DNA from: JAJFUB01 sp964622325
GTDB lineage: Bacteria > Armatimonadota > Zipacnadia > Zipacnadales > UBA11051
DNA length: 64,000 bases
Assembly (NCBI GenBank): GCA_964622325.1
Contig: CAZUOJ010000001.1
Span: 1 to 64,000, forward strand
Direction: 5' to 3'
The position numbers were made by a program, and so were the translations under genes. The notes below the pieces were generated by a model. The model saw only the letters and a list, made by a program, of their open reading frames with translations, was not told the DNA's origin and did not search any database. Below, piece by piece: positions 9,213-17,763 of this stretch (positions within the stretch are counted from its first letter, which is position 1; every line of letters starts with the position of its first letter).

Positions 9213-10110
9213 ATGCGCATTATGCGAGGCACATTTTGTGTATTTTCGCTTTTTTGCGCTATTTCGCTAAGCATATCAGCTCCTCAGACAAAGCCCTGGC
9301 GCGTTGCCATCTCTGGGGGGCAAGCTGTCACGGCGCTGGGGGGCAATGTGCCAGGCTATTTAAGCATTTTTGCGTTACATGGCCTGCCGCGTCTGCGCCT
9401 GGATGAGAGCGAACTGACAAATCTGGAAAGGCTGCGTCAATTTGATGTTGTAATTGCCTGTTGGGGGAAATATGGCCGCGAGCCCGCCTTACGAACATTG
9501 GAGCAATTTGCGCAGGAGGGCGGGATCGTTGTGCTGGAGGGCTGGCCGCTTCCGGGCGAACATGTGCTGCGGGGCAAACGCCTGGGGCCCGCGCCCTGTC
9601 CAAATGTGCGATTTGTGTCCTCCCCAAGCCCGATTTCCCCAGGATTGCCCGAATGGGGGCTGATTGAATGTGCGGCGGGCCATCGGGAAGTGGGCTCAAT
9701 CATCCCCGAGCCCAATACAGGGGCGATTGTGCTGGCCCGCTATACAGATGAAAATGCGCCGGAAAAAATCCGCGGACGCTTGCGGGACGGCAATCAGGGC
9801 GGCCCCTGCTATCCTGTACATTCCCTATGGCAAAGGCTGTATCCTGTATTGTGGCCCTTCGCTCCCTGTGCAGGAAATCAGCCCCGAGCGGCCTGCGGAG
9901 CATTTTATCTGCCGCGCTTTAGAAGTGCTCAGCAAGGGGGAGCTTTATAGCCGTTTTCATACAGGCAAAATGGATCGGACAGAATTGCTGACAATTTCAG
10001 CGCCAGTCTTGGGCTTCAAAGACCTCTGGATGTCCACAGCCGGGCTCGACGAAAACACATCAGCCGTAAGCAGGAAAAGAGCGCGTAGCCGACGAATGGA
10101 GCAGAATTAA
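9213..10110 (+). pseudogene. Secreted amidotransferase-like protein, frameshifted
   Basis: ATG 9213 follows an AGGAA site and starts a signal peptide (CVFSLFCAISLSISA). The body resembles a class I glutamine-amidotransferase-like or ThuA-like fold: FDVVIACWGK, then FAQEGGIVVLEGWPLPG. The first frame loses sense after GNQGGP (about 9800) and runs to 9950 as arginine- and proline-rich nonsense. The next frame resumes sensibly with AILYIPYGKGCILYCGPSLP and continues to 10110. A single extra base near the CCCC run at about 9802-9807 explains both. The last 25 residues are basic and look unrelated, and the foreign island starts just after, so the 3' end may be truncated. No enzymatic role can be given. 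A sequencing error is possible. Confidence 0.7.
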
Positions 10111-10187
10111 CGCAATCTGCCGCTGCGGCTGGGCCATGCTTCGCCACCGCGCATAGATAATAGATATTAGCTAGAGGTGAACGAGCG

Positions 10188-12848
10188 ATGAGGAAAAGTA
10201 CTGTTATCCTGAGCCTGATGGTCATGACCGCGATTGCCCGGGCTGCTCCTCAGATAATCGTTGAAACAGATTTTGGCCAGGCTGCTGTTCCCGTTGATGA
10301 TGTGAGCGAATCCGGCGAGAAGAGTATCACCGGCTTTCTGCCCGAGGGCTGGCGCGAGGATTCGGGCTGGAATACCCGGATCCGCCTGAGCTACACGCGC
10401 CAAGTTGAGAACGGGCGCCGTTTCCTGCGCGTCTGCAAGACCGATGGAGGCCAGGGGCAGCTGGCTTTTCATATGGGGGAGATTTCGCAGGAGACATACT
10501 ATCGCCTTACTTTCAGGGCGCGGAGCGCGGCCCGCTCCAACCTGATTGTCGGAATACGGCTTATCGGCCCTCCCTATGAGTTTCTGTGGTCAGTTCGTCC
10601 TCCGCTGAGACCCAGCTGGCAGGATTTTGCTTATGAGTTTCGTCTGGGCCCCTCGCCCAACCGCGTCGGCCTGTGGCTGACTCTGGAGGAAGATGGCAGC
10701 TACGACCTGTCTCATGTAAAGCTGGTCGCCTTCTCCCGTGAAGACATCATCGCCAGGCTCAAAGCGCAGTATCCTCAGGAGACATCAGGGAATCTTGTTC
10801 GGGTCAGCCAGTTTCTGCTCGGGCTTCCATCGGGCTGGGCGCTGGGACGGGATTGCTCTGATGGCGATGAGGTAAGAATTCGGACGGATCGGCAGAGCCC
10901 GGGCCCCAGCGGTGCGCCCTCGCTGTGGATAGAAAGCCAGGGAAGCTGGGTGCTGTACACGGCTCCGGTGTTCATCCCCCGCAGCTTTGAGCCGCATACA
11001 GCCAGTCTCTATGCCCGGGGTTCAGGCCGCCTGCGTCTCACCGCTTTTGGCGAAGAAGGCGAGCGTTCGCAGGAATATGCCCTCCATCCAGCGCAGTGGC
11101 AGCGGGTGACAATCACTTTTACTCCCTTGCTGAAGGGCCTGATGCACCAGCTGCGCCTGGAAGGCGAGGGGAGTGTATGGCTGGACGCCTTCCAGGTCGA
11201 GCGCGGCAGCCAGGCGACAGACTTTGCCCCCGCGCGACCGTGCCAGGTGCAGCTGGCGCTGCCAGAATCGGACGCTTCCGCCGCTCGGGTCCAGTTTGCG
11301 GACGAGCCACCGGCGATACTTTACGCCGTGCGCGGCGCGCCCTCGGGCAGCGTGTTGAGACTTACCCAGTACGACCTCTATGGCGGCGCAATCCGACTTG
11401 AGGTGCGCAATCCACGGCCCGAGGGACGTCTCTTGCTGAAGCTTCCAGCCGCCCATCCCCTGGGCACCTTTCGTGTCGAGGCACATGTGGAGGACGCGCG
11501 GGGCCGCATCATTAGCCCGGTGGATGAAGTCGTGTTTCATCGCGTGCGGCGCCCGCGTTATTGGAACAGGCCTGCTCCGCGTTCGCCCTTCGGCGTCCAC
11601 ACAGTTTCCACGACACGCCATATCGTGATGGCGAAGGCCATCGGGGTCAACTGGACGCGGCTGCACGATGCGGGACGGGAGTATACGAGCTGGGCTTTTT
11701 TGGAGCCTGCGCCAGGCAAATGGCAATTTCGGGATGAAGAGCTGCGACGCTATGAGAAGTATGGGCTCAAGATTCTGGGGCTGCTCTCAACCTCCCCGCT
11801 TTGGGCCAACTATCAGGAGAAATCGCGCCACTGGTACTGGGATTATTATGTGCAGCCTAAGGACCTGCGCCAGTTCGCTCATTATGTACGCGTCGTAGCA
11901 GAGCGCTACAAAGACCTCATTGATAGCTACGATGTGTGGAACGAGCCGTGGGGGATTTCCTTCTGGTCTTTGGGCTGGGATTTTGAGAAAGGTGGGTTTA
12001 AGAAGGATCCCAGGGCAGAGGAGAATTTCGCGCGGCTACAAGCAACGGCCTACGAGGCGGCGAAGGCAGTTGACCCCAAAATCACTATTCTGGGATTCAA
12101 CACCGAAGGCACGCCCAATGGGACTTTGTGGACGAAAGGCTTGCTGCCCTTTGGTGCCCTGCAAAACTGTGATGCAATCGGCTACCATCATTACTCCTTC
12201 CGCTACAACGGATTTCCGGGCGACGATGTACATCAGGCTTGGGAATATGCGATAGGCCCCATTATCCAACAGGCCGGGCAGTTGAGCAAGCCCGTGTGGA
12301 TGACCGAAGGCAACCCGATATGCTACCTGCTGAACAATGGCTTTTATCATTACACAATGTGCGGAGAGCCGATAGACGATAGCTGGGCGATAGGGAACCG
12401 TCTGTGTCGCTATATAGTGAGCCTGCTGGCGCAGGGCGTCCAGAAAGTGTTTCTTTACTCAATGCATATCCATTCGGGCGCGGCCGGGCCCAATGCTGCC
12501 AGTTGGCGTGTGTTCACCGAGGATGATGGCTACTTGCATCCCAGCGGCGTGGCGCACGCAAACCTGGCCTGGCTTATCGAGGACACGGAATTTGTGGAGC
12601 GGCGCAATCTCGCCCCGGGCGTCTTCGCCTATATATTCGTGGGCCCAGAACGCGCGGTGGCAGTGCTGTCCACACATCCCGAACACGCGGAGTTTGCTGT
12701 GCCCTCGGCACCGGGCATAGAGACCATAGATCTCTTCGGCAACCCTGTGCCGCCCAAAACGAGATTGGAGAACGACTTGGTGTACCTTACTGCCCCCAGC
12801 CTGCGGCGGTTAGAATCTGTGCTGAGGCCTCGAACAAGAGCCAGATGA
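10188..12848 (+). CDS. Secreted clan-A glycoside hydrolase (GH39-like) with N-terminal carbohydrate-binding domains
   Basis: 886 residues. Residues 1-20 are a signal peptide (MRKSTVILSLMVMTAIARAA). About 20-180 and 190-350 are two beta-sandwich, carbohydrate-binding-like regions (SVWLDAFQVERG). About 465-830 form a TIM barrel, with the acid/base Glu586 in DVWNEPWG and a nucleophile Glu707 in PVWMTEGN, the arrangement seen in GH39 and GH5 clan-A retaining enzymes. Beta-xylosidase or a similar exo-activity on plant glycans is possible but not shown. Both catalytic glutamates are intact. Codon use (frequent ACC, GGT, GTC) contrasts sharply with the native genes, so it was probably acquired by transfer. 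AGAGGTG precedes ATG. Confidence 0.82.
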   Translation: MRKSTVILSLMVMTAIARAAPQIIVETDFGQAAVPVDDVSESGEKSITGFLPEGWREDSGWNTRIRLSYTRQVENGRRFLRVCKTDGGQGQLAFHMGEISQETYYRLTFRARSAARSNLIVGIRLIGPPYEFLWSVRPPLRPSWQDFAYEFRLGPSPNRVGLWLTLEEDGSYDLSHVKLVAFSREDIIARLKAQYPQETSGNLVRVSQFLLGLPSGWALGRDCSDGDEVRIRTDRQSPGPSGAPSLWIESQGSWVLYTAPVFIPRSFEPHTASLYARGSGRLRLTAFGEEGERSQEYALHPAQWQRVTITFTPLLKGLMHQLRLEGEGSVWLDAFQVERGSQATDFAPARPCQVQLALPESDASAARVQFADEPPAILYAVRGAPSGSVLRLTQYDLYGGAIRLEVRNPRPEGRLLLKLPAAHPLGTFRVEAHVEDARGRIISPVDEVVFHRVRRPRYWNRPAPRSPFGVHTVSTTRHIVMAKAIGVNWTRLHDAGREYTSWAFLEPAPGKWQFRDEELRRYEKYGLKILGLLSTSPLWANYQEKSRHWYWDYYVQPKDLRQFAHYVRVVAERYKDLIDSYDVWNEPWGISFWSLGWDFEKGGFKKDPRAEENFARLQATAYEAAKAVDPKITILGFNTEGTPNGTLWTKGLLPFGALQNCDAIGYHHYSFRYNGFPGDDVHQAWEYAIGPIIQQAGQLSKPVWMTEGNPICYLLNNGFYHYTMCGEPIDDSWAIGNRLCRYIVSLLAQGVQKVFLYSMHIHSGAAGPNAASWRVFTEDDGYLHPSGVAHANLAWLIEDTEFVERRNLAPGVFAYIFVGPERAVAVLSTHPEHAEFAVPSAPGIETIDLFGNPVPPKTRLENDLVYLTAPSLRRLESVLRPRTRAR

Positions 12849-13078
12849 AGCCTGCCCCCTCCATAGTTAAGAGCTGAGGGGGAGAGCAAGCGGCGGTTCT
12901 CTGGAGCACGATTATGCAAGACAGCGCCCCAGAAACCCGTACCGAAGCGAGAGAACCGCCGCGGGACGAGCATACCCGATTGCTGAGACGCGGGAAAGAA
13001 GGCACTGACGGGGTTTTCACATCCGAAAGGGGCCAAGGTTGTTGCCGCTCGTGGAGCGGTTTGCGCACGCACGCGCGG

Positions 13079-13303
13079 ATGCCGGTGGACGAGTTCAGGG
13101 ATGTGTTGGAGCGGGCGAGACTGGAAGTGGTGCTGCAGCTGTCGGCGGCGACGGGGGCGGATCCGCCGCCTTCGGAGAAGTGGGGCGGAGAGGTTCGCCG
13201 GCACGGGAGCGAAGCGGGGGTGGATTGCCTGTTGACGCAGAAAGTGCGGGTGAGCAACCTGCGGCTGCGGAAGAGAAGTGGGGATCCGCAGGCGGGGCTG
13301 AGG
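13079..13303 (+). pseudogene. IS256-type transposase relic
   Basis: The reading frame beginning MPVDEFRDVLERARLEV contains EVRRHGSEAG, then LLTQKVRVSNLRLRKRSG. This matches the conserved N-terminal region of IS256/MuDR-type transposases (RxGxxxG, then a QKVxVxxPRxR-like strand). The DDE catalytic core is missing entirely. After about 13303 the same frame passes into an unrelated recombinase-like sequence, so this is a truncated fragment. It lies in the foreign-composition island. Confidence 0.6.
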
Positions 13304-13519
13304 TTGGAAATCGCCCAAGTCCAGCAGGAGCTCGACGAACTGAGTGGGGAAGCCCCCAAACCGCAGGAGGGGGCCGACCTCCTCCGGGACTTCACGAGCG
13401 GGATTCGTGACCTCCCTTTGGCCAAGCAGAAGGCCAGAATCCGGGGTTTCATCAGCCGAATCGATTGTAACCTGCCTTCCGCTGCGGACAGTGTGCAGAT
13501 CGATGGGGATGGCGTGGGC
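13304..13519 (+). pseudogene. Large serine recombinase C-terminal relic
   Basis: In frame with the transposase relic, about 70 residues (LEIAQVQQELDELSGEAP, then LPLAKQKARIRGFISRID) resemble the C-terminal coiled coil and final beta segment of large serine recombinases or resolvases. In that family a helix of the type L..EL..L is followed by LL...F..L.......R..IR..I.RI. The catalytic N-terminal domain and the zinc/DNA-binding domains are absent. The open frame continues to 13696 only because it runs through the hairpin and antisense of the tRNA gene (GGFEPPTSRL), a common artefact. Confidence 0.5.
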
Positions 13520-13570
13520 GAGGGGCTATTCCGAAACGCGGGCGCGAGAGTTATAAGCCGGATGAGCGAC

Positions 13571-13602
13571 AGGCCCGCAGAATCCGTTGATTCTGCGGGC
13601 CT
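13571..13602. terminator. Perfect 14-bp hairpin
   Basis: AGGCCCGCAGAATC (13571-13584) and GATTCTGCGGGCCT (13589-13602) form a perfect stem with a 4-nt loop. No T-run follows on either strand, so it may be a terminator for the minus-strand tRNA gene that works poorly, or a structural end of the mobile element. Confidence 0.45.
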
Positions 13603-13652
13603 GAAAGCGGATCCCTGTAACCGAGTGCTTCGGTTTCGGGAAGAGGTTGCAT

Positions 13653-13729
13653 TGGTAGCGCGGGGAGGATTCGAACCTCCGACCTCAAGGTTATGAGCCT
13701 TGCGAGCTACCGGACTGCTCCACCGCGCG
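13653..13729 (-). tRNA. Initiator tRNA-fMet (CAT)
   Basis: 77 nt with encoded CCA. On the minus strand it starts CGCGCGGTGGAGCAG. It has anticodon loop CTCATAA, a T-arm of GGAGG-TTCGAAT-CCTCC, and ends ACCA. The first base pair is a C-T mismatch, the mark of initiator tRNAs. The D-arm (AGCAGTCCGGTAGCT) is also initiator-like. The anticodon stem has two rather than three G-C pairs next to the loop, which is less typical. GGT and ACC occur here because they are structurally required. Confidence 0.93.
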
Positions 13730-13738
13730 TCGCTATAT

Positions 13739-13767
13739 ATTATAGCTAAAATCGCCTTTTGACGCAA
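13739..13767 (-). promoter_or_regulatory. Sigma-70 promoter of tRNA-fMet
   Basis: On the minus strand, TTGCGT (13762-13767), a 17-bp spacer and a perfect TATAAT (13739-13744). Transcription should begin about 5 nt before the mature tRNA 5' end at 13729. Confidence 0.8.
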
Positions 13768-14037
13768 GGCCCCTTCAGGCATTTTTGCCGCATATCCCGC
13801 CATTCTACATATTGTTGTGATTACAAAGTCTTGGGAAAGCAGGAATCAGTCTCAGGAAGGCGAAAAAGCCCAAATTGTTTAAGGCTTTTAAACGCTCGCG
13901 CATAGGAAAAAGAATTATTTAATTAAGGGCTAAGGCGTGGGGGAGTGCGGCTTGCCCATTCGCTCCGAAGCAATCTATCTTACAGCAAAGGCTTTTTCTC
14001 TGCCTGCATTTTTTGTCCCTTGAGGAGAGCATCAGTT

Positions 14038-15279
14038 TTGTCTTCGCCACTGCCTCCAACACACACGAAACAATCTTCCCGGGCGCAAATTGGGCTGCTT
14101 TGCGGCTCGTTTTTCTTTTTGTTTTTGGGCGTGGCTGCCCTGCAGCAATTTCTCGTGCCCCTCTTGACAGCTCGCACAAAAATTAGCGATACACAGGCAG
14201 CAGCCATTTTTGCCCTTGTTTATTTCAGCGGCCCCCTGTGGCTGGCGTTGTATCCCTATTATTTTCGCTGGCTGCGCGAAAAATGGAGCCTTGTCCTGGC
14301 GGGCGTGAGCTACACGCTTTTTGGTTTGCTCATTTATTTAGCGCACGATTGGCCCCTCGCCCTGATCGCGGCTCTTTTGTGGGGCTGGGGCGGCGAAACT
14401 TTATGGGCTACAGGCCCCGCCCAAGTTTTGAATGTCACAGAAGCCAAAAGACGCGGCAGCATATCCGGCCTGTTCCAGAGCGCCACATATTCCGGCCAGA
14501 TGCTGGGCGTGTTGCTCTTGGGGGGGATCCTGAGACATCACGCGGGCTTGCAAGCGACTATCACGGATAAATTGGCGGGCCATAATAGCATGTTGCTCAC
14601 AGCTATTGGCCTCAGCCTTGTAGGCAATGTTTTGGCGTTATTTTTGCGTGTCAAGCCCAAAGAGCTGCCGCCCCCCCGATTTGCCGACGCCCTGATGGCT
14701 TTGCGGCGCACAGCCGGCCGCTATCTCGTTGTGCTTTCCGTCGCGAATTATTTAGGCTGGGGGCTTGTGCTGACCAGCTTCACAATTTTAATTGTAGATC
14801 AAAATCAATTGGACAAATTGCACTGGATTGTCCTGCCTTATTATGCAGGACGGCTGGCCGCCGCCTGGCTGGCGGGGCACACTTCCGATATTATCGGCCG
14901 CGAACGCGTAATGTTTGTGGGCTTCCTTTTTGGCGCGTTGAGCCTGATAGCCGTTGCTTTTTGGCGCTCAGCCTGGATTGTCAGCCTTGCCGCGCTTGTT
15001 CTGGGCGTGCAAGCCGCCACTGTGACTGTGGCAATGACAGCGGCAGTCGGGGACTATATTTTGCCCGCAGAGCGGCATTTTGTCTTCGCGGGCACAAACG
15101 CCTGGGGCTATCTAACAGCTGGAACAACAATGATTTTATCCCCGCTGCTAAAAGATATTGTCGGCGGCAGCTTCACGCCTTCTTTTGTACTGTTTGCTTT
15201 ATTTTACGGCGGCTGCGCGGCTGTGGCCGCTCAAATGCGCCTTCGTTTGCGCCATCATTTACAAAAAGAAGACGCCTAA
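14038..15279 (+). CDS. MFS-type sugar/nucleoside transporter
   Basis: 413 residues with about 12 hydrophobic segments (FFFLFLGVAALQQFLVPLL, VLAGVSYTLFGLLIYL and so on). This fits a major facilitator permease of the nucleoside:H+ symporter/sugar type. The loop between segments 2 and 3 is basic (LREK), and GRLAAAWLAGHTSDIIGRER is a recognisable MFS loop. The open frame extends upstream to a GTG at 13945, but TTG 14038 is preferred because GAGGAG lies 10 nt before it and the longer leader is not transporter-like. It precedes the GH4 operon by 108 bp, suggesting sugar import. Substrate unknown. Confidence 0.78.
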   Translation: MSSPLPPTHTKQSSRAQIGLLCGSFFFLFLGVAALQQFLVPLLTARTKISDTQAAAIFALVYFSGPLWLALYPYYFRWLREKWSLVLAGVSYTLFGLLIYLAHDWPLALIAALLWGWGGETLWATGPAQVLNVTEAKRRGSISGLFQSATYSGQMLGVLLLGGILRHHAGLQATITDKLAGHNSMLLTAIGLSLVGNVLALFLRVKPKELPPPRFADALMALRRTAGRYLVVLSVANYLGWGLVLTSFTILIVDQNQLDKLHWIVLPYYAGRLAAAWLAGHTSDIIGRERVMFVGFLFGALSLIAVAFWRSAWIVSLAALVLGVQAATVTVAMTAAVGDYILPAERHFVFAGTNAWGYLTAGTTMILSPLLKDIVGGSFTPSFVLFALFYGGCAAVAAQMRLRLRHHLQKEDA

Positions 15280-15387
15280 TAAAATCTTCCCAGGGCCGGA
15301 GCTTTGGCGAAAATGTTCGTCGAAACGAAAATGATTAAATCAAATTGATACAGGATTATGGCCTTGTTAGAAAGGAACGCTGCAAAT

Positions 15388-16686
15388 ATGGCTCAAAGAA
15401 AAATCGTATTAATCGGCGCCGGCAGCGCCAGCTTCACAGCAGGCCTTGTCGCTGATTTGTTGCTTGCCAAGGGGAGGGACGAATGGACAATCGGGCTTGT
15501 GGATATCAATGAAGAAGCTCTTAATGTGGCCCAAGGCCTCGTCCAACGCATGATCGCACACAAGCAGGCGCCCTTCTCCATTGAAGCCTCTCCCGATCGT
15601 TGTGATGTTTTGCCCGGAGCAGATTTTGTTGTCACGACAATTGCTGTGGGCGGCCGCCGCGCCTGGGAGGCGGATATTCTTATTCCGCGCCAATATGGCA
15701 TTTTCCAGCCTGTGGGCGACACAATTGGGGCCGGCGGCATCTCTCGGGCTTTGCGGCAAATCCCTCCAATGCTGGAGATTGCCCGCGATGTGGCGCAATT
15801 ATGTCCGCAGGCGCATTTTTTTAATTATGCCAATCCCATGGCCTGTATCTGCCGCGCTGTGAATAAAGCCACGCCGGCGCGCCTTGTGGGGCTCTGTCAT
15901 GGCGTGCAGGAGACATTGCGCTATCTTTGCCATTTTATCGGCGTGCCTTATGCAGAAATCCACGCCCTATATTGCGGCGTCAATCATCTGACATTCATCA
16001 CGCATTTTACACGCAACGGAGAGGATTTGTGGCCGCTTGTGGATCAGCGGCTCGCCGAAAGCCCTCCGGAAGATAATCATTTTTCCTGGGAGCTGTATCG
16101 AACGCATCGGGCTTTCCCCGCTGTCCTGGACAGGCATATCACAGAATTCTATGCGCCGCGCTTCGCCCGGGGGGATTATTACGGCAAAAAATTAGGGCTG
16201 GACACAATGGATATTCTGGCCGTCATTCAAAGCGGCGACGAACGCTACGAAAAAATGAAAGCACAAGCGGAAGGGCGTGTGCCGCTGGAGGAAAGCCTGT
16301 TTACACGAAAATTAGGCGAACATGAAGCGTTGATTCCAATTGTGGAGTCTCTAATAAACGATAGGGGCGAGATATTTCCCATGAACATGCCCAATCGCAC
16401 TGTGCCGGAGCTTCCGGCAGGCTTTGTCTTAGAAATGCCTACAGCCGCCATGCAGGCAGGCTGTCTGCCCGTAGCGCTGCCGCCGCTGCGGCCAGCCTTA
16501 GCTGCGACAATCACGCGTGCCCTGTACGGCGTGGAATTAGCTGTAGAGGCAGCGCTCACAGGGGATCGGCGTATTTTTGTGGAAGCGCTTTTGTACGATG
16601 GCTGTGTGCAAGAGCTGGCTACGGCAGAAGCTTTAGCCGATGATTTATTGGCCGCTCATAAGCCGTATTTGCCCCAATTTGCCTAA
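15388..16686 (+). CDS. Glycoside hydrolase family 4 (NAD- and Mn-dependent)
   Basis: 432 residues. GH4 enzymes hydrolyse alpha- or beta-glycosides by a redox-elimination mechanism with NAD and a divalent metal, in the cytoplasm. The Rossmann motif is KIVLIGAGSASFT at the N-terminus. The metal ligands appear as Cys170 in GLCHG and His200 in GVNHL, close to the usual positions, after NYANPM. This supports an active enzyme. The sequence is nearer the alpha-galactosidase/alpha-glucuronidase branch than the phospho-glucosidases, but substrate cannot be settled. ATG 15388 is chosen over 15358 because AAAGGAA lies before it and the Rossmann strand starts directly. First gene of a tight five-gene run (gap of 9 bp to the next). 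Confidence 0.88.
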   Translation: MAQRKIVLIGAGSASFTAGLVADLLLAKGRDEWTIGLVDINEEALNVAQGLVQRMIAHKQAPFSIEASPDRCDVLPGADFVVTTIAVGGRRAWEADILIPRQYGIFQPVGDTIGAGGISRALRQIPPMLEIARDVAQLCPQAHFFNYANPMACICRAVNKATPARLVGLCHGVQETLRYLCHFIGVPYAEIHALYCGVNHLTFITHFTRNGEDLWPLVDQRLAESPPEDNHFSWELYRTHRAFPAVLDRHITEFYAPRFARGDYYGKKLGLDTMDILAVIQSGDERYEKMKAQAEGRVPLEESLFTRKLGEHEALIPIVESLINDRGEIFPMNMPNRTVPELPAGFVLEMPTAAMQAGCLPVALPPLRPALAATITRALYGVELAVEAALTGDRRIFVEALLYDGCVQELATAEALADDLLAAHKPYLPQFA

Positions 16687-16695
16687 GAGAGACAA

Positions 16696-17748
16696 ATGAT
16701 GAATTCGGAAGAACGATTAATGGCGGCGTTGCATTTTGAAAAGCCGGATCGGATCCCCATGCTGGGAGGATTCTGGCCAGAATGGATTGAAATGTGGCGC
16801 CGCGCAAAAGGCTTGTCCCCTGAAGCTCATCCCGATGATTACTATCTTGTGGATGATTATATTGCTGTAGGCGATGAAACGCCTTATCCGTCGCTGGCGC
16901 GGGAATTGAAGCGCGAGGGAGATTATATCTATACATTGGACGGCTGGGGGCAAATCAAGCGGACTCGCCTGACGGGCGGCTATTTTTATGAACAGATTGA
17001 TTTTGCCTATGACGAAAAAGGCGAGCTAAAATACGGAGAATTTGAGCCGGCAGATTTGCCCCAGCGTTATGCCGCTTTAGATGCCCTCATGCCGCAACTT
17101 AAAAAGCGTTATTGTGTGTTTGCGAAAACAGGCGGCCCATTTATACGGACATGTTTTATGCGCGGCGAAGCCGCGTTTTTAATGGATATGGCTGCCGATC
17201 CGCAGAAAGCGGCAGAAATGGCAATGCGCACAGCCGTTCATCTTACAGCCATCGGCTTGGAAGAACTCCGGCGCTGGGATTTGTATCATACAGGCGTGTG
17301 GATTTTCGACGATATGGCTTCGGCGCAAAGCCCTATGTTTTCGCCACGGGCAGCAGAACGCATTTTGGCGCCCGCCTGGACATATATGATCCAGGCTTTT
17401 AAGCGCGCTGGAGCCGCAACAGTTATTTTGCACAGCGATGGCAACATCTTGCCTATTCTGGATATCCTGCTCGACTGCGGCTTTGAGGGAATCAATCCTG
17501 TCGAATATCGCGCTGGGCTGGATGCTGTCAAGCTGCGCGAGAAATATCCCCGTTTGGCTTTATTAGGCGGGCTGGATAATGTGCACATTTTGCGTCAAGG
17601 CACGCCTGAGCAAATTCGCGAACACACGAAATACATTCTTTCTGCGGCGCCAGGAATGGCATTAGGCACACATTCCATCGGGCCCGATATTCCCGTGAAA
17701 AATTGGGATATTGTGTTTGAGACATGGATGGAATATGGCCAGAGCTAA
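16696..17748 (+). CDS. Uroporphyrinogen decarboxylase-like (URO-D/MtaA superfamily) protein
   Basis: 350 residues with the URO-D barrel pattern: HFEKPDRIPM at the start, HSDGNILPILD near residue 245, and the end strand LLGGLDNVHIL. URO-D-fold proteins include true heme-pathway decarboxylases and corrinoid-linked methyltransferases such as MtaA. This one lacks a heme-gene neighbourhood and lies within a glycoside operon. Such paralogues are common in the accessory sugar regions of Armatimonadota- and Lentisphaerae-like genomes, and their function is unknown. The HSDGN histidine could be a metal ligand. It is preceded by the GH4 stop with a 9-bp gap. Confidence 0.78.
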   Translation: MMNSEERLMAALHFEKPDRIPMLGGFWPEWIEMWRRAKGLSPEAHPDDYYLVDDYIAVGDETPYPSLARELKREGDYIYTLDGWGQIKRTRLTGGYFYEQIDFAYDEKGELKYGEFEPADLPQRYAALDALMPQLKKRYCVFAKTGGPFIRTCFMRGEAAFLMDMAADPQKAAEMAMRTAVHLTAIGLEELRRWDLYHTGVWIFDDMASAQSPMFSPRAAERILAPAWTYMIQAFKRAGAATVILHSDGNILPILDILLDCGFEGINPVEYRAGLDAVKLREKYPRLALLGGLDNVHILRQGTPEQIREHTKYILSAAPGMALGTHSIGPDIPVKNWDIVFETWMEYGQS

Positions 17749-17763
17749 TCAAGGAGGCGAAAG

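Larger units (their letters stand above)
10130..13652. mobile_element. Foreign-composition island next to tRNA-fMet
   Basis: GGT and ACC are nearly absent on both sides but occur at ordinary density here, for example about 14 in 10141-10810. Codons such as ACC, GTC and CTG are common, unlike the neighbours. The segment holds one intact glycosidase gene plus relics of a transposase and a site-specific recombinase, and it ends beside an initiator tRNA gene. The left boundary is set only by composition (about 10110-10175). A weak 9-bp direct repeat, CCACCGCGC, occurs at 10144-10152 and at 13720-13728 inside the tRNA 5' end. The element is no longer complete. Confidence 0.6.

Noticed and set aside
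12914..13696. A continuous 260-residue reading frame
   Set aside because: It joins two relics and ends in GGFEPPTSRL, the known antisense translation of a tRNA. It is not one intact gene.
10144..13728. CCACCGCGC direct repeat as attachment core
   Set aside because: Nine bases are too few to be convincing, and one copy is within the tRNA 5' rather than the usual 3' end. Kept only as a hint in the island entry.
12787..13803. A 338-residue minus-strand frame over the island end
   Set aside because: It is antisense to the relics and runs through the tRNA gene (GGSNPPRA). There is no ribosome binding site and composition is repetitive.
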